In this document: piece after piece, positions 26,808 through 34,705 of the stretch
How positions within the stretch are numbered: position 1 is the stretch's first letter
How the letters are laid out: every line of letters starts with the position of its first letter
NCBI RefSeq assembly: GCF_023374055.1
Contig: NZ_JAMBEP010000001.1
Coordinates: 1,364,001-1,428,000 of the forward strand
Length of the DNA stretch: 64,000 bases
Origin: Luteimonas galliterrae
GTDB taxonomy: Bacteria; Pseudomonadota; Gammaproteobacteria; Xanthomonadales; Xanthomonadaceae
Direction of reading: 5' to 3'
Translations under genes and position numbers: made by a program
Notes under the pieces: generated by a model
The model's input: only the letters and a program-made list of their open reading frames with translations
Databases searched by the model: none
Told to the model about the DNA's origin: nothing

Positions 26808-27563
26808 ATGGCCTACCGACGTCTCTTGCCGCTGATGCTGTCCTGCCTGGCGTTCGCCGCAGCTGCGGCCGACGACGAACAAGCCGTCCGCGCGGCCGAT
26901 GCGCGCTACTGGCAGGCGTACAACGCCTGCGACATACGTACGATGGGTTCGTTGCTGACCGACGACGTCGAGTTCTACCACGACAAAACCGGGCTGACGG
27001 CCACGAAAGCCGCCGTACTGGATTCGCTGCGCAAAGGCCCCTGCGCCGGCCCGGACATGCGCCTGCGGCGCGAAGCGGTCGGCGACAGCATCCGATTCCA
27101 TCCTCTCGCCGGCGGTTTCGCCTTGTTGTCGGGCGCGCATCGTTTCTACGTGCGGCGGGACGGCCAACCCGAACGGCTGGACGGCCAAGCCGAATTCACC
27201 AATGTCTGGCAATCCATCGACGGACAATGGCGCATGCGCCGCATCCTGAGCTATGCGCACGGTCCGGTGCCTTACGTCCCGCCCGCGACCCACGTCGTTT
27301 TGCCGCCCGCCTTGCTGGCGCGCTATGCCGGCGATTACCGGGGCAAAAGCGTGGGCGACATCGTCGTCGCGGTGGAAGGCGACCATCTTCGCCTGACCGC
27401 CGGCCCGCTCGCCGTCACGCTGCGGGCCGAATCTCAAACCCGCTTCTTCGCGCTGGAGCGCGATTTGCGCTTCGAATTCGTCGCGCCGTCCGAAGCGGGC
27501 GGGATCCGCACGCTGACCGTTTACGAGAAAGGCGCTGCCGTCGAGACCGCTACCGCGCGATAA
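26808..27563 (+). CDS. Secreted NTF2-like (DUF4440) protein
   Basis: A 251-residue exported protein with a signal peptide LLPLMLSCLAFAAAAAD. Residues ~25-140 form an NTF2-like domain (AADARYWQAYNACDIRTMGSL, then DVEFYHDKTG and the closing WRMRRILSYAHG). The C-terminal ~100 residues (LLARYAGDYRGKSVGDIVV) resemble the DUF3471-type lipocalin-like domain found after beta-lactamase-like proteins. No catalytic site is evident. ATG 26808 is preferred to a TTG five codons upstream. Confidence 0.78.
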   Translation: MAYRRLLPLMLSCLAFAAAAADDEQAVRAADARYWQAYNACDIRTMGSLLTDDVEFYHDKTGLTATKAAVLDSLRKGPCAGPDMRLRREAVGDSIRFHPLAGGFALLSGAHRFYVRRDGQPERLDGQAEFTNVWQSIDGQWRMRRILSYAHGPVPYVPPATHVVLPPALLARYAGDYRGKSVGDIVVAVEGDHLRLTAGPLAVTLRAESQTRFFALERDLRFEFVAPSEAGGIRTLTVYEKGAAVETATAR

Positions 27564-27709
27564 CGAACTGGGGTGTGACGAACCGTCGCGACGGCGTGAC
27601 GAAAGGATATCCGCAAGCGCCGGCGTTGCGGTTTGACGATGCGGCACGGTCAAACCGGTCGCAACCTGCGCTACCCTGCTCTGCGGGATCGCGATAGAAG
27701 GACCTCCCC

Positions 27710-28159
27710 ATGATCCAGACCCGGCACGGCAGCTGCCATTGCGGCGCGGTGAAATTCGCCGTCGATATCGACCTCGCCCCCGAAGGCCAACGCTCCCCGC
27801 AACTGCGCCCAGGCCCGTGGTACGCCACGACCCTGCGCTGCAACTGCTCGTTCTGTGGCAAGACCCGCATGTGGAAGAACCACGTCCCGTCCGAATCGTT
27901 CCGTCTGCTGCAGGGCGCCGACCATCTGACCCACTACCGTTTCGGGGAAGGCTCCATCGATCACACCTTCTGCAAGACCTGCGGCGTCTACGCTTTCGTC
28001 AGCGCCAGCGAGCCTGCGATGGGCGGCGATTTCTATTGCGTCAACGTCGCCTGCCTGGACGACGTGGGCGACGACGAGCTCGCGGCCGCGCCGATCCGGT
28101 ATGAAGACGGCGCGAACGATGAATGGGGCCGGTCGCCGCGGGTTACCGGCCATATGTGA
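27710..28159 (+). CDS. GFA (CENP-V-type) zinc protein
   Basis: A 149-residue protein of the glutathione-dependent formaldehyde-activating (GFA) family. The cysteines fall in the family positions: GSCHCGAVKF, then RCNCSFCGKT, then TFCKTCGVYAF, together making two zinc sites. Family members act as carbon-sulfur lyases or formaldehyde-glutathione adduct catalysts, but most are uncharacterised. It lies 94 bp before an SRPBCC-family gene on the same strand. Confidence 0.9.
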   Translation: MIQTRHGSCHCGAVKFAVDIDLAPEGQRSPQLRPGPWYATTLRCNCSFCGKTRMWKNHVPSESFRLLQGADHLTHYRFGEGSIDHTFCKTCGVYAFVSASEPAMGGDFYCVNVACLDDVGDDELAAAPIRYEDGANDEWGRSPRVTGHM

Positions 28160-28252
28160 ACCCGTTCTGTCCGTATTGATGGGCTTTGTCGATTCCGCAA
28201 TACCCCGTTCGTCGCCGTAATGAGGGCTCCTCCTCCATCCAAGGAAACCACC

Positions 28253-28708
28253 ATGGCCAACAAAGAGAATACCGTCCGTCTCCATCGCGTCTTCGCCGCG
28301 CCGCCCGAGCGCGTCTACAAGGCCTTCCTCGATGCCGCGGCGCTGTGCAAATGGCTGCCGCCGAACGGCTTCACCTGCACCGTCCACGAAATCGACGCGA
28401 AGGTCGGCGGCAAGTACAAGATGAGCTTCACCAATTTCTCCACCGGCAACAGCCACGGCTTCGGCGGCGAATATCTGGAACTGGTGCCTAACGAGAAGAT
28501 CGTCCACACCGACAGCTTCGACGACCCGAACCTGCCCGGCGTGATGGTCACCACCATCGTGCTGAAGAAAGTGTCCGTCGGCACCGAAGTGCACATCACC
28601 CAGGAAAACCTGCCGGATGCGATCCCGGTGGAAGGCTGCTATCTGGGCTGGCAGGATTCTCTGAACCTGCTGGCGTTGGTGGTGACGCCGGAGATTCCGG
28701 ATAACTGA
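28253..28708 (+). CDS. SRPBCC/AHSA1-family protein
   Basis: A 151-residue START-like fold protein: RVFAAPPERVYKAFLDAAALCKWLPP is the characteristic N-terminal strand-helix of Activator-of-Hsp90-ATPase-homologue proteins, and GCYLGWQDSLNLLALVV is the long C-terminal helix. Such proteins bind hydrophobic ligands; no specific role is known. AAGGA precedes the ATG at 28253. Confidence 0.88.
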   Translation: MANKENTVRLHRVFAAPPERVYKAFLDAAALCKWLPPNGFTCTVHEIDAKVGGKYKMSFTNFSTGNSHGFGGEYLELVPNEKIVHTDSFDDPNLPGVMVTTIVLKKVSVGTEVHITQENLPDAIPVEGCYLGWQDSLNLLALVVTPEIPDN

Positions 28709-28725
28709 GTCCGGCATGCGACGCC

Positions 28726-28910
28726 CGTAGCCCAGGTAAGCGAAGCGCACCCGGGAGATTGCACCATGTCGAGATCCCGGGTGCGGCCTTCGGCCTTACC
28801 CGGGCTACGCCAGCATGCGACGCCCGTAGCCCGGGTAAGCGAAGCGCACCCGGGAGATCGCACCATGCCGTGATCCCGGGTGCGGCCTTTGGCCTTATCC
28901 GGGCTACACG
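28726..28910. repeat. Two tandem GTAGCCCGGGTAAGCG palindromes
   Basis: Two direct copies (28726-28808 and 28822-28907) each pair GTAGCCCGGGTAAGCGAAGC with GCCTTACCCGGGCTAC across a short centre, separated by CAGCATGCGAC. The last CTAC (28904-28907) contains, on the minus strand, the TAG stop of the LysM gene. Confidence 0.9.
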
Positions 28911-31900
28911 TTCGGAAGGATGCTGCCGCCGGCGTAGTTGCCGTGCTGGCGCAGGAAGGCATCGATCTCGCCGACCGTGTGCACCTCGTACACCGACACG
29001 ATCGGCGTGGCCGAACCGGTGCTCGGATTGACGTTGAAGTTCGTCTCCGGTTCGACCGCGTCGCTGCCGAGTTGGGTCGGGTCGCCGTCGTAATCGTCGA
29101 TCGTGTGGTGCAAGGCGTCGCGCAGATCCGACAGCAACTCCGGGCTCAAACCGTTCACCCAATCAACGAACGCCTGGCGCTGCCCGGGATCCTTCATGTC
29201 GTAGCCCTTGAGTTCGGCATACTGCGTCAGGATCGGCACCGGGCTGTGGCCGTCGCCGCTCTGATCCGTCAACGCCTTGGCCGCATCCGGCGAGAAACCG
29301 GCGAATTCGAGGAACGGCGCGGTATCCGGATCGTCCATGTGGATATTCGAATCGCGCGTGCTCTGGATCGCGTAGATGCCGAGCGCGGCGATCGCGGTCA
29401 GGCCGATGCCGACCGGCCCGCCCCAGACGCCGATCGCGCCCAAGCCGGACGCCGCGGCCAACGCACCGCCCGCCGCCGCCACGGAATACAACGTGCCCAC
29501 GGCGTAATCGCCCTTCGCGAAAGAGGACGCGGCCAACCAGCCGTCCGCCGCCGCGCTCAGGCCGCCGACGATGCGTCCGGCCACCCGGCTCGCGAGCAGT
29601 TCGGTGCCTTGCCCGCCGACGCCGCGTGCGAACAATATCTCGGCGGTCTTCTGGCTCACGCCGAGCGCGTCGGTGGCGACCTTGCCCCAGTTCGCCAGCT
29701 CGGCAGGATCGCGTCCCGCGCGTTGCAGCGACGATGCCAGATTGACGCCCGCCAAACCCACGCCGATGGCACGGAACAATTGCCCAGCCGGCGTGGTCTT
29801 GGACAGCGCGGCGCCGTCCAGATCCTGATTGAGTTTGGCCAACGCCCTGTCGAGATCCGCCTGGCTCGCGTTCGGGCCTTGCAGCGAATCCTGCAGCGCC
29901 TGCACGGCCTTATCCAGCTTGGGCTGGTCGATGCCGAACGCGGTCGACATGCCCGGCGCTTTGAGTCTGTCCAATGCGGCCTGCACCTGCGCGACCGAAC
30001 GCGCGTCGGCGGGGTTGTAGTTCGACATCGGCCCCAGCACCTGGCCCTTGATGTAGGCATTGGCCGCGATGTCGAGCGCACGGCGCCCGCTTTCGGTGGT
30101 CTTGCCCAAGCCTGAGAGCAGGCTCAGCGTGCGGTCGGTGGCCGCTTCGGGGTGATTGCCCCATGCGGTCTGCAGCGCGAACTGGTTGTTCGGATCGTCG
30201 AGCAGCTTTTCCACTTCGCCTTCATAGCCGCCGGCGGCCAGCATCGCTTCGATCTGGTTTTGCAGCTTCAGCCCGTCTTGCGCGACTTGTTCCTTCAACT
30301 CGTTGGCTTTGTCTTCCCAGCCCGGGCCTTGACGCCCAATGTAATCGTCGATCGCGCGTTCGAGTTGCTCGGGCGTCATCGTGCCACCCTGGTTGGTGAT
30401 CAGCCAGTTCAACTCGGAGGTATGTTGGGTATACGCCTCGACGCTGCTCTTCACCGTCGAGCTGGAGAAGGTGTTCACGCCCTCGATCACCGCATCGCGG
30501 CCGCCGACCTGGGCGACGAACGCCGGCGTGCCGCCCGCGGACAGATGCTGGAATACGCCGTTGCGATCCAGGCCGATGCCGCTATCCGCCAGCGCGCGCA
30601 GCGCGGCATCGCCCTCGGGCGTGCCGGCGGCGCGATCGAGCACTTTCAGGAAGGTCGCGGTGCCTTCGATGCCGGTCTGGCCGCCGGTATCGTTCAACGC
30701 GTAACGGTTGTACAGGCTGGCGGTGTTCTCGAGCAGCTTGCCGACGATCGCCGGATCCAGGTCTTTGGTGAGCGCGTCGAGATTGTTGGCCGCATCCAGG
30801 AACGGTACCGCATCGCCGGAACCGTCCTTGGGCGGCTTGGTCAGCGGATCCGCTGCGGCGAACGCCGCTGAGCGAAGAGCCTGCTGCACCTGGGAATTCG
30901 CCAGCAGATCGCGTTGCGTCTGCGGGTCGGCCTTCACGTACGCATCGTTGAGGACGCGCACTTGCTCGGCCGGCGTGGCGCCGGCTTCCATCACCGCGAC
31001 GATATCGTCCACCGACGCGTTGGCGGGCGTGTCCAGGGTCACGCCGATATCGCGCTCGCGCAACAACTCCGCCGCCTTCGCGGGCAGGGAGTCGGCTTCG
31101 ATGCCGGTATCGCCGATGCCGCCGACCTGGTCGACGTAAGACTGCAGCGCCTGGTAGCCGGCCAGCTTGTCCTGGTCGAATGCGGACGGTGAGATCACGT
31201 TGTCGACGGCGGCCACGACTTGCGGGTCGAAACGCAGCCCCGGATTTTGCGCATCGATCAGCAACTGCGCCGCACGGCCGGGCAGCGCTTCGGCCGTGAT
31301 CCCGGCATCGCCCACGCCGCCGACCCGGTCGACGTACTGCTGCACGGTGTCGTAGGCCTGCGCGCGCTGCTGCGGCGTCGCGTCCGGCGACAACAACGGG
31401 TTGACGGCGTTGATGACTTCTTCGCGCAGGCGGACGGACACGCCGTCCTCGCGCAGCAATTGGCTGGCGCGCGCCGGCAGCGCTTCCGCGGTGATGCCCT
31501 GGTCGCTGATGCCGCCGACCTGGTCGACGTAGGCCGCGACGTCCTTGTAAGCCTGCAAGCGTTGCTGCGTGGACGCATCCGGCCCGATGACCTGATCCAC
31601 CGACGCAACCACGCGCTTGTCGACGGTCGGCAAGCCGGCATCCGCGAGCAGGTTCACCGCTTGCGCCGGCAATGCGTCCGGCGCGATGCCGCTATCGCCG
31701 ATGCCGCCGTTCTGGTCGACGTAATCCTGCACGCGCACATTGGCTTCGTTCTTCTGAGCGGCCGTCGCGTTCTGGCCGAGCACGGCGTCGACGGTGCCGG
31801 ACACCGCCGGATCGACCTTCGCATCGGGCATGTTCAGCACTTCGCCGGTGCTGAGCCGGTTCGGATCGCGCACCTGCGGATTGATGTCCAGGATCGCCTC

Positions 31901-32035
31901 GGACGTGGTGCGATGGTCTTCCGCAATCTGCTGCAGGTTTTCGCCTTCCTGCACCGTGTGCTGCTTCTCGCCCGGCTTTTCGACTACGGGCGGCGGAGGC
32001 GGCGGCGTGTATTCGGCCCGTAACGGATCGACCAT
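28904..32035 (-). CDS. Giant LysM protein with four tandem ~65-aa repeats
   Basis: A 1043-residue protein of unknown function. After a run of prolines there is one LysM domain (about 25-70; HTVQEGENLQQIAEDHRTT), which binds peptidoglycan. Residues ~71-332 are four repeats sharing the core YVDQVGGIGDxGI followed by LPAxAxxLL. A long helical region follows, then a glycine-zipper-like hydrophobic stretch near 880-930 (VAAAGGALAAASGLGAIGVW; VGIGLTAIAALGIYAI) and a soluble tail. No classical signal peptide is seen. ATG 32035 was chosen; in-frame starts up to 32161 exist. It could be a secreted effector or a surface protein. Confidence 0.8.
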   Translation of the reverse strand: MVDPLRAEYTPPPPPPVVEKPGEKQHTVQEGENLQQIAEDHRTTSEAILDINPQVRDPNRLSTGEVLNMPDAKVDPAVSGTVDAVLGQNATAAQKNEANVRVQDYVDQNGGIGDSGIAPDALPAQAVNLLADAGLPTVDKRVVASVDQVIGPDASTQQRLQAYKDVAAYVDQVGGISDQGITAEALPARASQLLREDGVSVRLREEVINAVNPLLSPDATPQQRAQAYDTVQQYVDRVGGVGDAGITAEALPGRAAQLLIDAQNPGLRFDPQVVAAVDNVISPSAFDQDKLAGYQALQSYVDQVGGIGDTGIEADSLPAKAAELLRERDIGVTLDTPANASVDDIVAVMEAGATPAEQVRVLNDAYVKADPQTQRDLLANSQVQQALRSAAFAAADPLTKPPKDGSGDAVPFLDAANNLDALTKDLDPAIVGKLLENTASLYNRYALNDTGGQTGIEGTATFLKVLDRAAGTPEGDAALRALADSGIGLDRNGVFQHLSAGGTPAFVAQVGGRDAVIEGVNTFSSSTVKSSVEAYTQHTSELNWLITNQGGTMTPEQLERAIDDYIGRQGPGWEDKANELKEQVAQDGLKLQNQIEAMLAAGGYEGEVEKLLDDPNNQFALQTAWGNHPEAATDRTLSLLSGLGKTTESGRRALDIAANAYIKGQVLGPMSNYNPADARSVAQVQAALDRLKAPGMSTAFGIDQPKLDKAVQALQDSLQGPNASQADLDRALAKLNQDLDGAALSKTTPAGQLFRAIGVGLAGVNLASSLQRAGRDPAELANWGKVATDALGVSQKTAEILFARGVGGQGTELLASRVAGRIVGGLSAAADGWLAASSFAKGDYAVGTLYSVAAAGGALAAASGLGAIGVWGGPVGIGLTAIAALGIYAIQSTRDSNIHMDDPDTAPFLEFAGFSPDAAKALTDQSGDGHSPVPILTQYAELKGYDMKDPGQRQAFVDWVNGLSPELLSDLRDALHHTIDDYDGDPTQLGSDAVEPETNFNVNPSTGSATPIVSVYEVHTVGEIDAFLRQHGNYAGGSILPNV

Positions 32036-32420
32036 GGCGGCATGTCCTGGCGTGGGGGAGGCCGCGATGATTCCATGGCGTTGCAGACGCTTTCTACCGC
32101 GCTTTAGCGCATCGGACATGCGCATGACATCGTGTTGAAACATAGTGCGCCCGGCGCCCACATTAACGATGCGCAGGCGACGCTGGCGGAATACAAGCTA
32201 GGGAATGCCATAGGGCGGGCGATGCGAAATCTGCGATACGCGGCACATGTAGCCCGGGTAAGCGAAGCGCACCCGGGGCCACGCCGCTGCGCGCATCCCG
32301 GGTGCGCTTCGCTTACCCGGGCTACGTTGGCAGGGCGAGGTTGGCTCCATTCCAGCGTGATTGTCCTTGCCGCCGATCGAAATCTAGGATTACGCTCTGT
32401 CGATATCGAGGTGAGTCTAG
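32036..32420. other. Intergenic region with GTAGCCCGGG repeat
   Basis: The gap between the LysM gene and the next gene holds a GTAGCCCGGGTAAGCGAAGC palindrome with its complement (32251-32325). The 5' part (32036-32161) may belong to the LysM gene if translation begins earlier. Nothing else is recognised. Confidence 0.6.
32251..32325. repeat. GTAGCCCGGGTAAGCG palindrome
   Basis: A single inverted pair: GTAGCCCGGGTAAGCGAAGC on the left and GCTTCGCTTACCCGGGCTAC on the right, around a 30-base centre. It is the same family as the two tandem copies at 28726-28910 at the other end of the LysM gene. Confidence 0.9.
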
Positions 32421-33065
32421 ATGACATTGCGGGCCATTCATGCTTTCACGGCAGTGACGATACTGCTGTTGCTGGTTTGGCGCGTTTCTGCGCACGCCGC
32501 CCCTGCCGATGCCGAGGCCTGTCCTCATGACCGGACGCACCTGTTGTCGCTGGACGAAGACGCTTTCGACCAGGATCTTTCCAATGGCGGCGGCGGTTGG
32601 CGGGCGCTGGCTTCGAAGCCAGGATGCGAAACGGTCGCCGCGGACCTGATCCGCGACTATCGGCAGGCGCACAACAACGAAGCGGGCATACTCTTCTGGC
32701 ATGAGGCGCAACTGCGCGCTTCCGCCGGGGAGTACGCGCAGACAATCCCATTGATGGAACGCTCGCGCAAGCCTGCGGATCAGGATCGCGGCGGCTGGAA
32801 TCCCTATGTGGACGCGACTCTCGCTTTCCTGCGCAAGGATCGGGCTGCGATCGGCGCCGCAAGGGAGCAGCTGTCCAAAGTGGCACCGCCGCCCGGCGAA
32901 AAGATATCGAAAGACGGTTTCATGGAACTATCGTTGCCCGACGGGCAGAAGATGAAGATGCGTTGGCCGCCGAACCTGGATGTGGTCGATGGCCTGATCC
33001 GCTGCTTCGACAAGCCCTACGACGTGGCTTACGGTAACGAGTGCCGTTCGCCTGCGAAACCGTAG
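32421..33065 (+). CDS. Secreted hypothetical protein (214 aa)
   Basis: An exported protein with a signal peptide (AVTILLLLVWRVSAHA). The mature part is helical, with four cysteines (EACPHD, KPGCETV, LIRCFD, GNECRS) that could form two disulfides, and a TPR-like middle (ILFWHEAQLRASAGEYAQTI). I recognise it only as the kind of periplasmic protein common in Xanthomonadaceae; no function is proposed. Its TAG stop (33063-33065) is supplied by the GTAG head of the following repeat. Confidence 0.72.
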   Translation: MTLRAIHAFTAVTILLLLVWRVSAHAAPADAEACPHDRTHLLSLDEDAFDQDLSNGGGGWRALASKPGCETVAADLIRDYRQAHNNEAGILFWHEAQLRASAGEYAQTIPLMERSRKPADQDRGGWNPYVDATLAFLRKDRAAIGAAREQLSKVAPPPGEKISKDGFMELSLPDGQKMKMRWPPNLDVVDGLIRCFDKPYDVAYGNECRSPAKP

Positions 33066-33432
33066 GCTGGGTTGGTGAGGCCAACCCAGCCTACGGCTAC
33101 TGTGAGGGAATCGCGGAAGCTCGGACCATGATGGCGTAGCTTGCTTTCGTTTCTTCTGCCATTTCGCGACAACTGCAAGCTTGTGACTGCAAGCTTGTGT
33201 AGGCTGGGTTAGCTATATCAACCCAGCCTGCAGGCCGTGATGAGTTAGGTTGATGAAGCCAGCCCAGCCTACGGCCCTAACTCAGAATCCTAAGTCGCGA
33301 TGTGCTGGGTTGATGGAGCCAACCCAGCCTACGGCCCTCGAAGGCTACCCACTTCGACCGGTAAACGACGGGTTGAAACCCGCCTTACATTCCACCACAA
33401 CTCGTAGGACGGGTTTAACCCGTCAAATGCGA
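33062..33432. repeat. Cluster of GTAGGCTGGGTT palindromes and one GTAGGACGGG pair
   Basis: Four palindromes of the GTAGGCTGGGTT / AACCCAGCCTAC type (at about 33062-33096, 33198-33232, 33245-33275 and 33302-33335) are followed by a GACGGGTTGAAACCCGCCTT / GTAGGACGGGTTTAACCCGT unit (33366-33430). The block fills the 417-bp gap before the TIR gene. No gene was found in it. Confidence 0.9.
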
Positions 33433-33482
33433 GAAGCGGTGTTAGAGCCGGCGAAGGGCGGAGTTATCCGGGCTACGCGACT

Positions 33483-34619
33483 CTATTCCACCCGCGCCAA
33501 CGCAACCGGCCCTGTCGATCTGACCACGTCCCGCAACGTGAAGAAGGAAATCGCAACTTGAGGAGTTCCGGAAGCGTATGGCGCAACTTGATAGGACTGG
33601 AACCTGATAAGAATTCCGTCATCGCTCATCGTGAATGCTTGGAAATTACTCCATTCTGGTTCTGTCCCAGAGTTGATCCACTCAGAGGCAGCCTCATCAG
33701 GCATAGAGCCCCATATCTCCCAATGCTGTTGAGCCAAAGCAGTACGACAGGAATCGCTGATAAGCTGAAGCGCTTCTTCTTGCCTCTCGAAAAGCGACTC
33801 GAGCGTGAACTCAGTAACACGTTCGGTCACCAAAAAATTATGTGTGATAAGCACTCCATTACCATGAGCGGCGCCAGAGGAGTACTGCCAGCGCGAACTT
33901 TCGACGCTAACGATTGCACTGTTGGCAAACACTACCACTGCGGCTCCCTGCTCTTCATCTTCAGGCCACTCGGAACCGTCATGCCTAAGTTCTCGGCGAT
34001 TGGCAACCCACGGGAGCGGCCGGGCTGCGATCATGCTTTGCCGCGCGCCCCCACGAAAATAGTCACTTAGCTCGATGGCAGCTTCAGCGTGTGTTTCCGA
34101 TTCAAAGGTCAAGTATTCAAATCTTGCGGAACCGCCATGCCAGCTGTCCTCGATGACTCCCTCCTTTACGCGAAAAGGGCCATGTGAACTGCCTGATACG
34201 ATCTTGACATTGCGTTGTTGAGCAGCAATCTCGAGCTGGGGAATAACTCTGTCCCATTCGCCCACATCACTAAGACGGACGAACTGTAGAAGATCAGCGA
34301 CTTCTCCAGGTACCGTGCAGGGTTCGAGCACAAGAGGAATGACGGTAATCTGGCCTTCTGGTGCAGATTGCTGCTTAGCCATCGCCTGACGCATTTCTAA
34401 CTGCACCATTCCGGGCTTATTAACGCTCCTCGGGCTCATGAAGAGCAATACCACATCTGACATCTTGAGAGCGTCCGGAATTACGCGAGGCCACACGGCT
34501 CCCGGCGAGACCGCCCTACAAGAGATCCAAGGCTCGAAACCGGCGTCGCGCAGTCGCTGCCAATACGTGAGAACGACCTCTTCGTCCTCCGATGCGTAGC
34601 TGATGAAGACCTTGAGCAT
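33483..34619 (-). CDS. TIR domain protein with DUF4163/DUF3298 (RsiV-like) C-terminus
   Basis: A 378-residue soluble protein. Residues ~1-130 form a bacterial TIR domain: KVFISYASEDEE, then MSDVVLLFMSP, with E75 in MVQLEMRQAM at the place of the catalytic glutamate of TIR NADases. Residues ~146-245 resemble DUF4163 and ~250-362 match the DUF3298 pattern: GAAHGNG, FTLESLFE, then DDGILIRFQSYQVAPYASGT. DUF3298 in RsiV binds lysozyme. No signal peptide or membrane segment is visible. GC content is far below the neighbouring genes, so the gene is probably acquired. The role as an NAD-depleting sensor is inference. Confidence 0.85.
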   Translation of the reverse strand: MLKVFISYASEDEEVVLTYWQRLRDAGFEPWISCRAVSPGAVWPRVIPDALKMSDVVLLFMSPRSVNKPGMVQLEMRQAMAKQQSAPEGQITVIPLVLEPCTVPGEVADLLQFVRLSDVGEWDRVIPQLEIAAQQRNVKIVSGSSHGPFRVKEGVIEDSWHGGSARFEYLTFESETHAEAAIELSDYFRGGARQSMIAARPLPWVANRRELRHDGSEWPEDEEQGAAVVVFANSAIVSVESSRWQYSSGAAHGNGVLITHNFLVTERVTEFTLESLFERQEEALQLISDSCRTALAQQHWEIWGSMPDEAASEWINSGTEPEWSNFQAFTMSDDGILIRFQSYQVAPYASGTPQVAISFFTLRDVVRSTGPVALARVE

Positions 34620-34705
34620 TTTCAGCCCCACTAGTTGAAATTCTGTATGACAACATCTCGCACGACTACACACCTTTACCAATCTATGATGTGCACTTTG
34701 TTCTA

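Noticed and set aside
28904-32035. LysM protein as a Xanthomonas-type T4SS effector
   Set aside because: I could not see the C-terminal XVIPCD motifs expected for such effectors, and no T4SS or immunity gene is adjacent.
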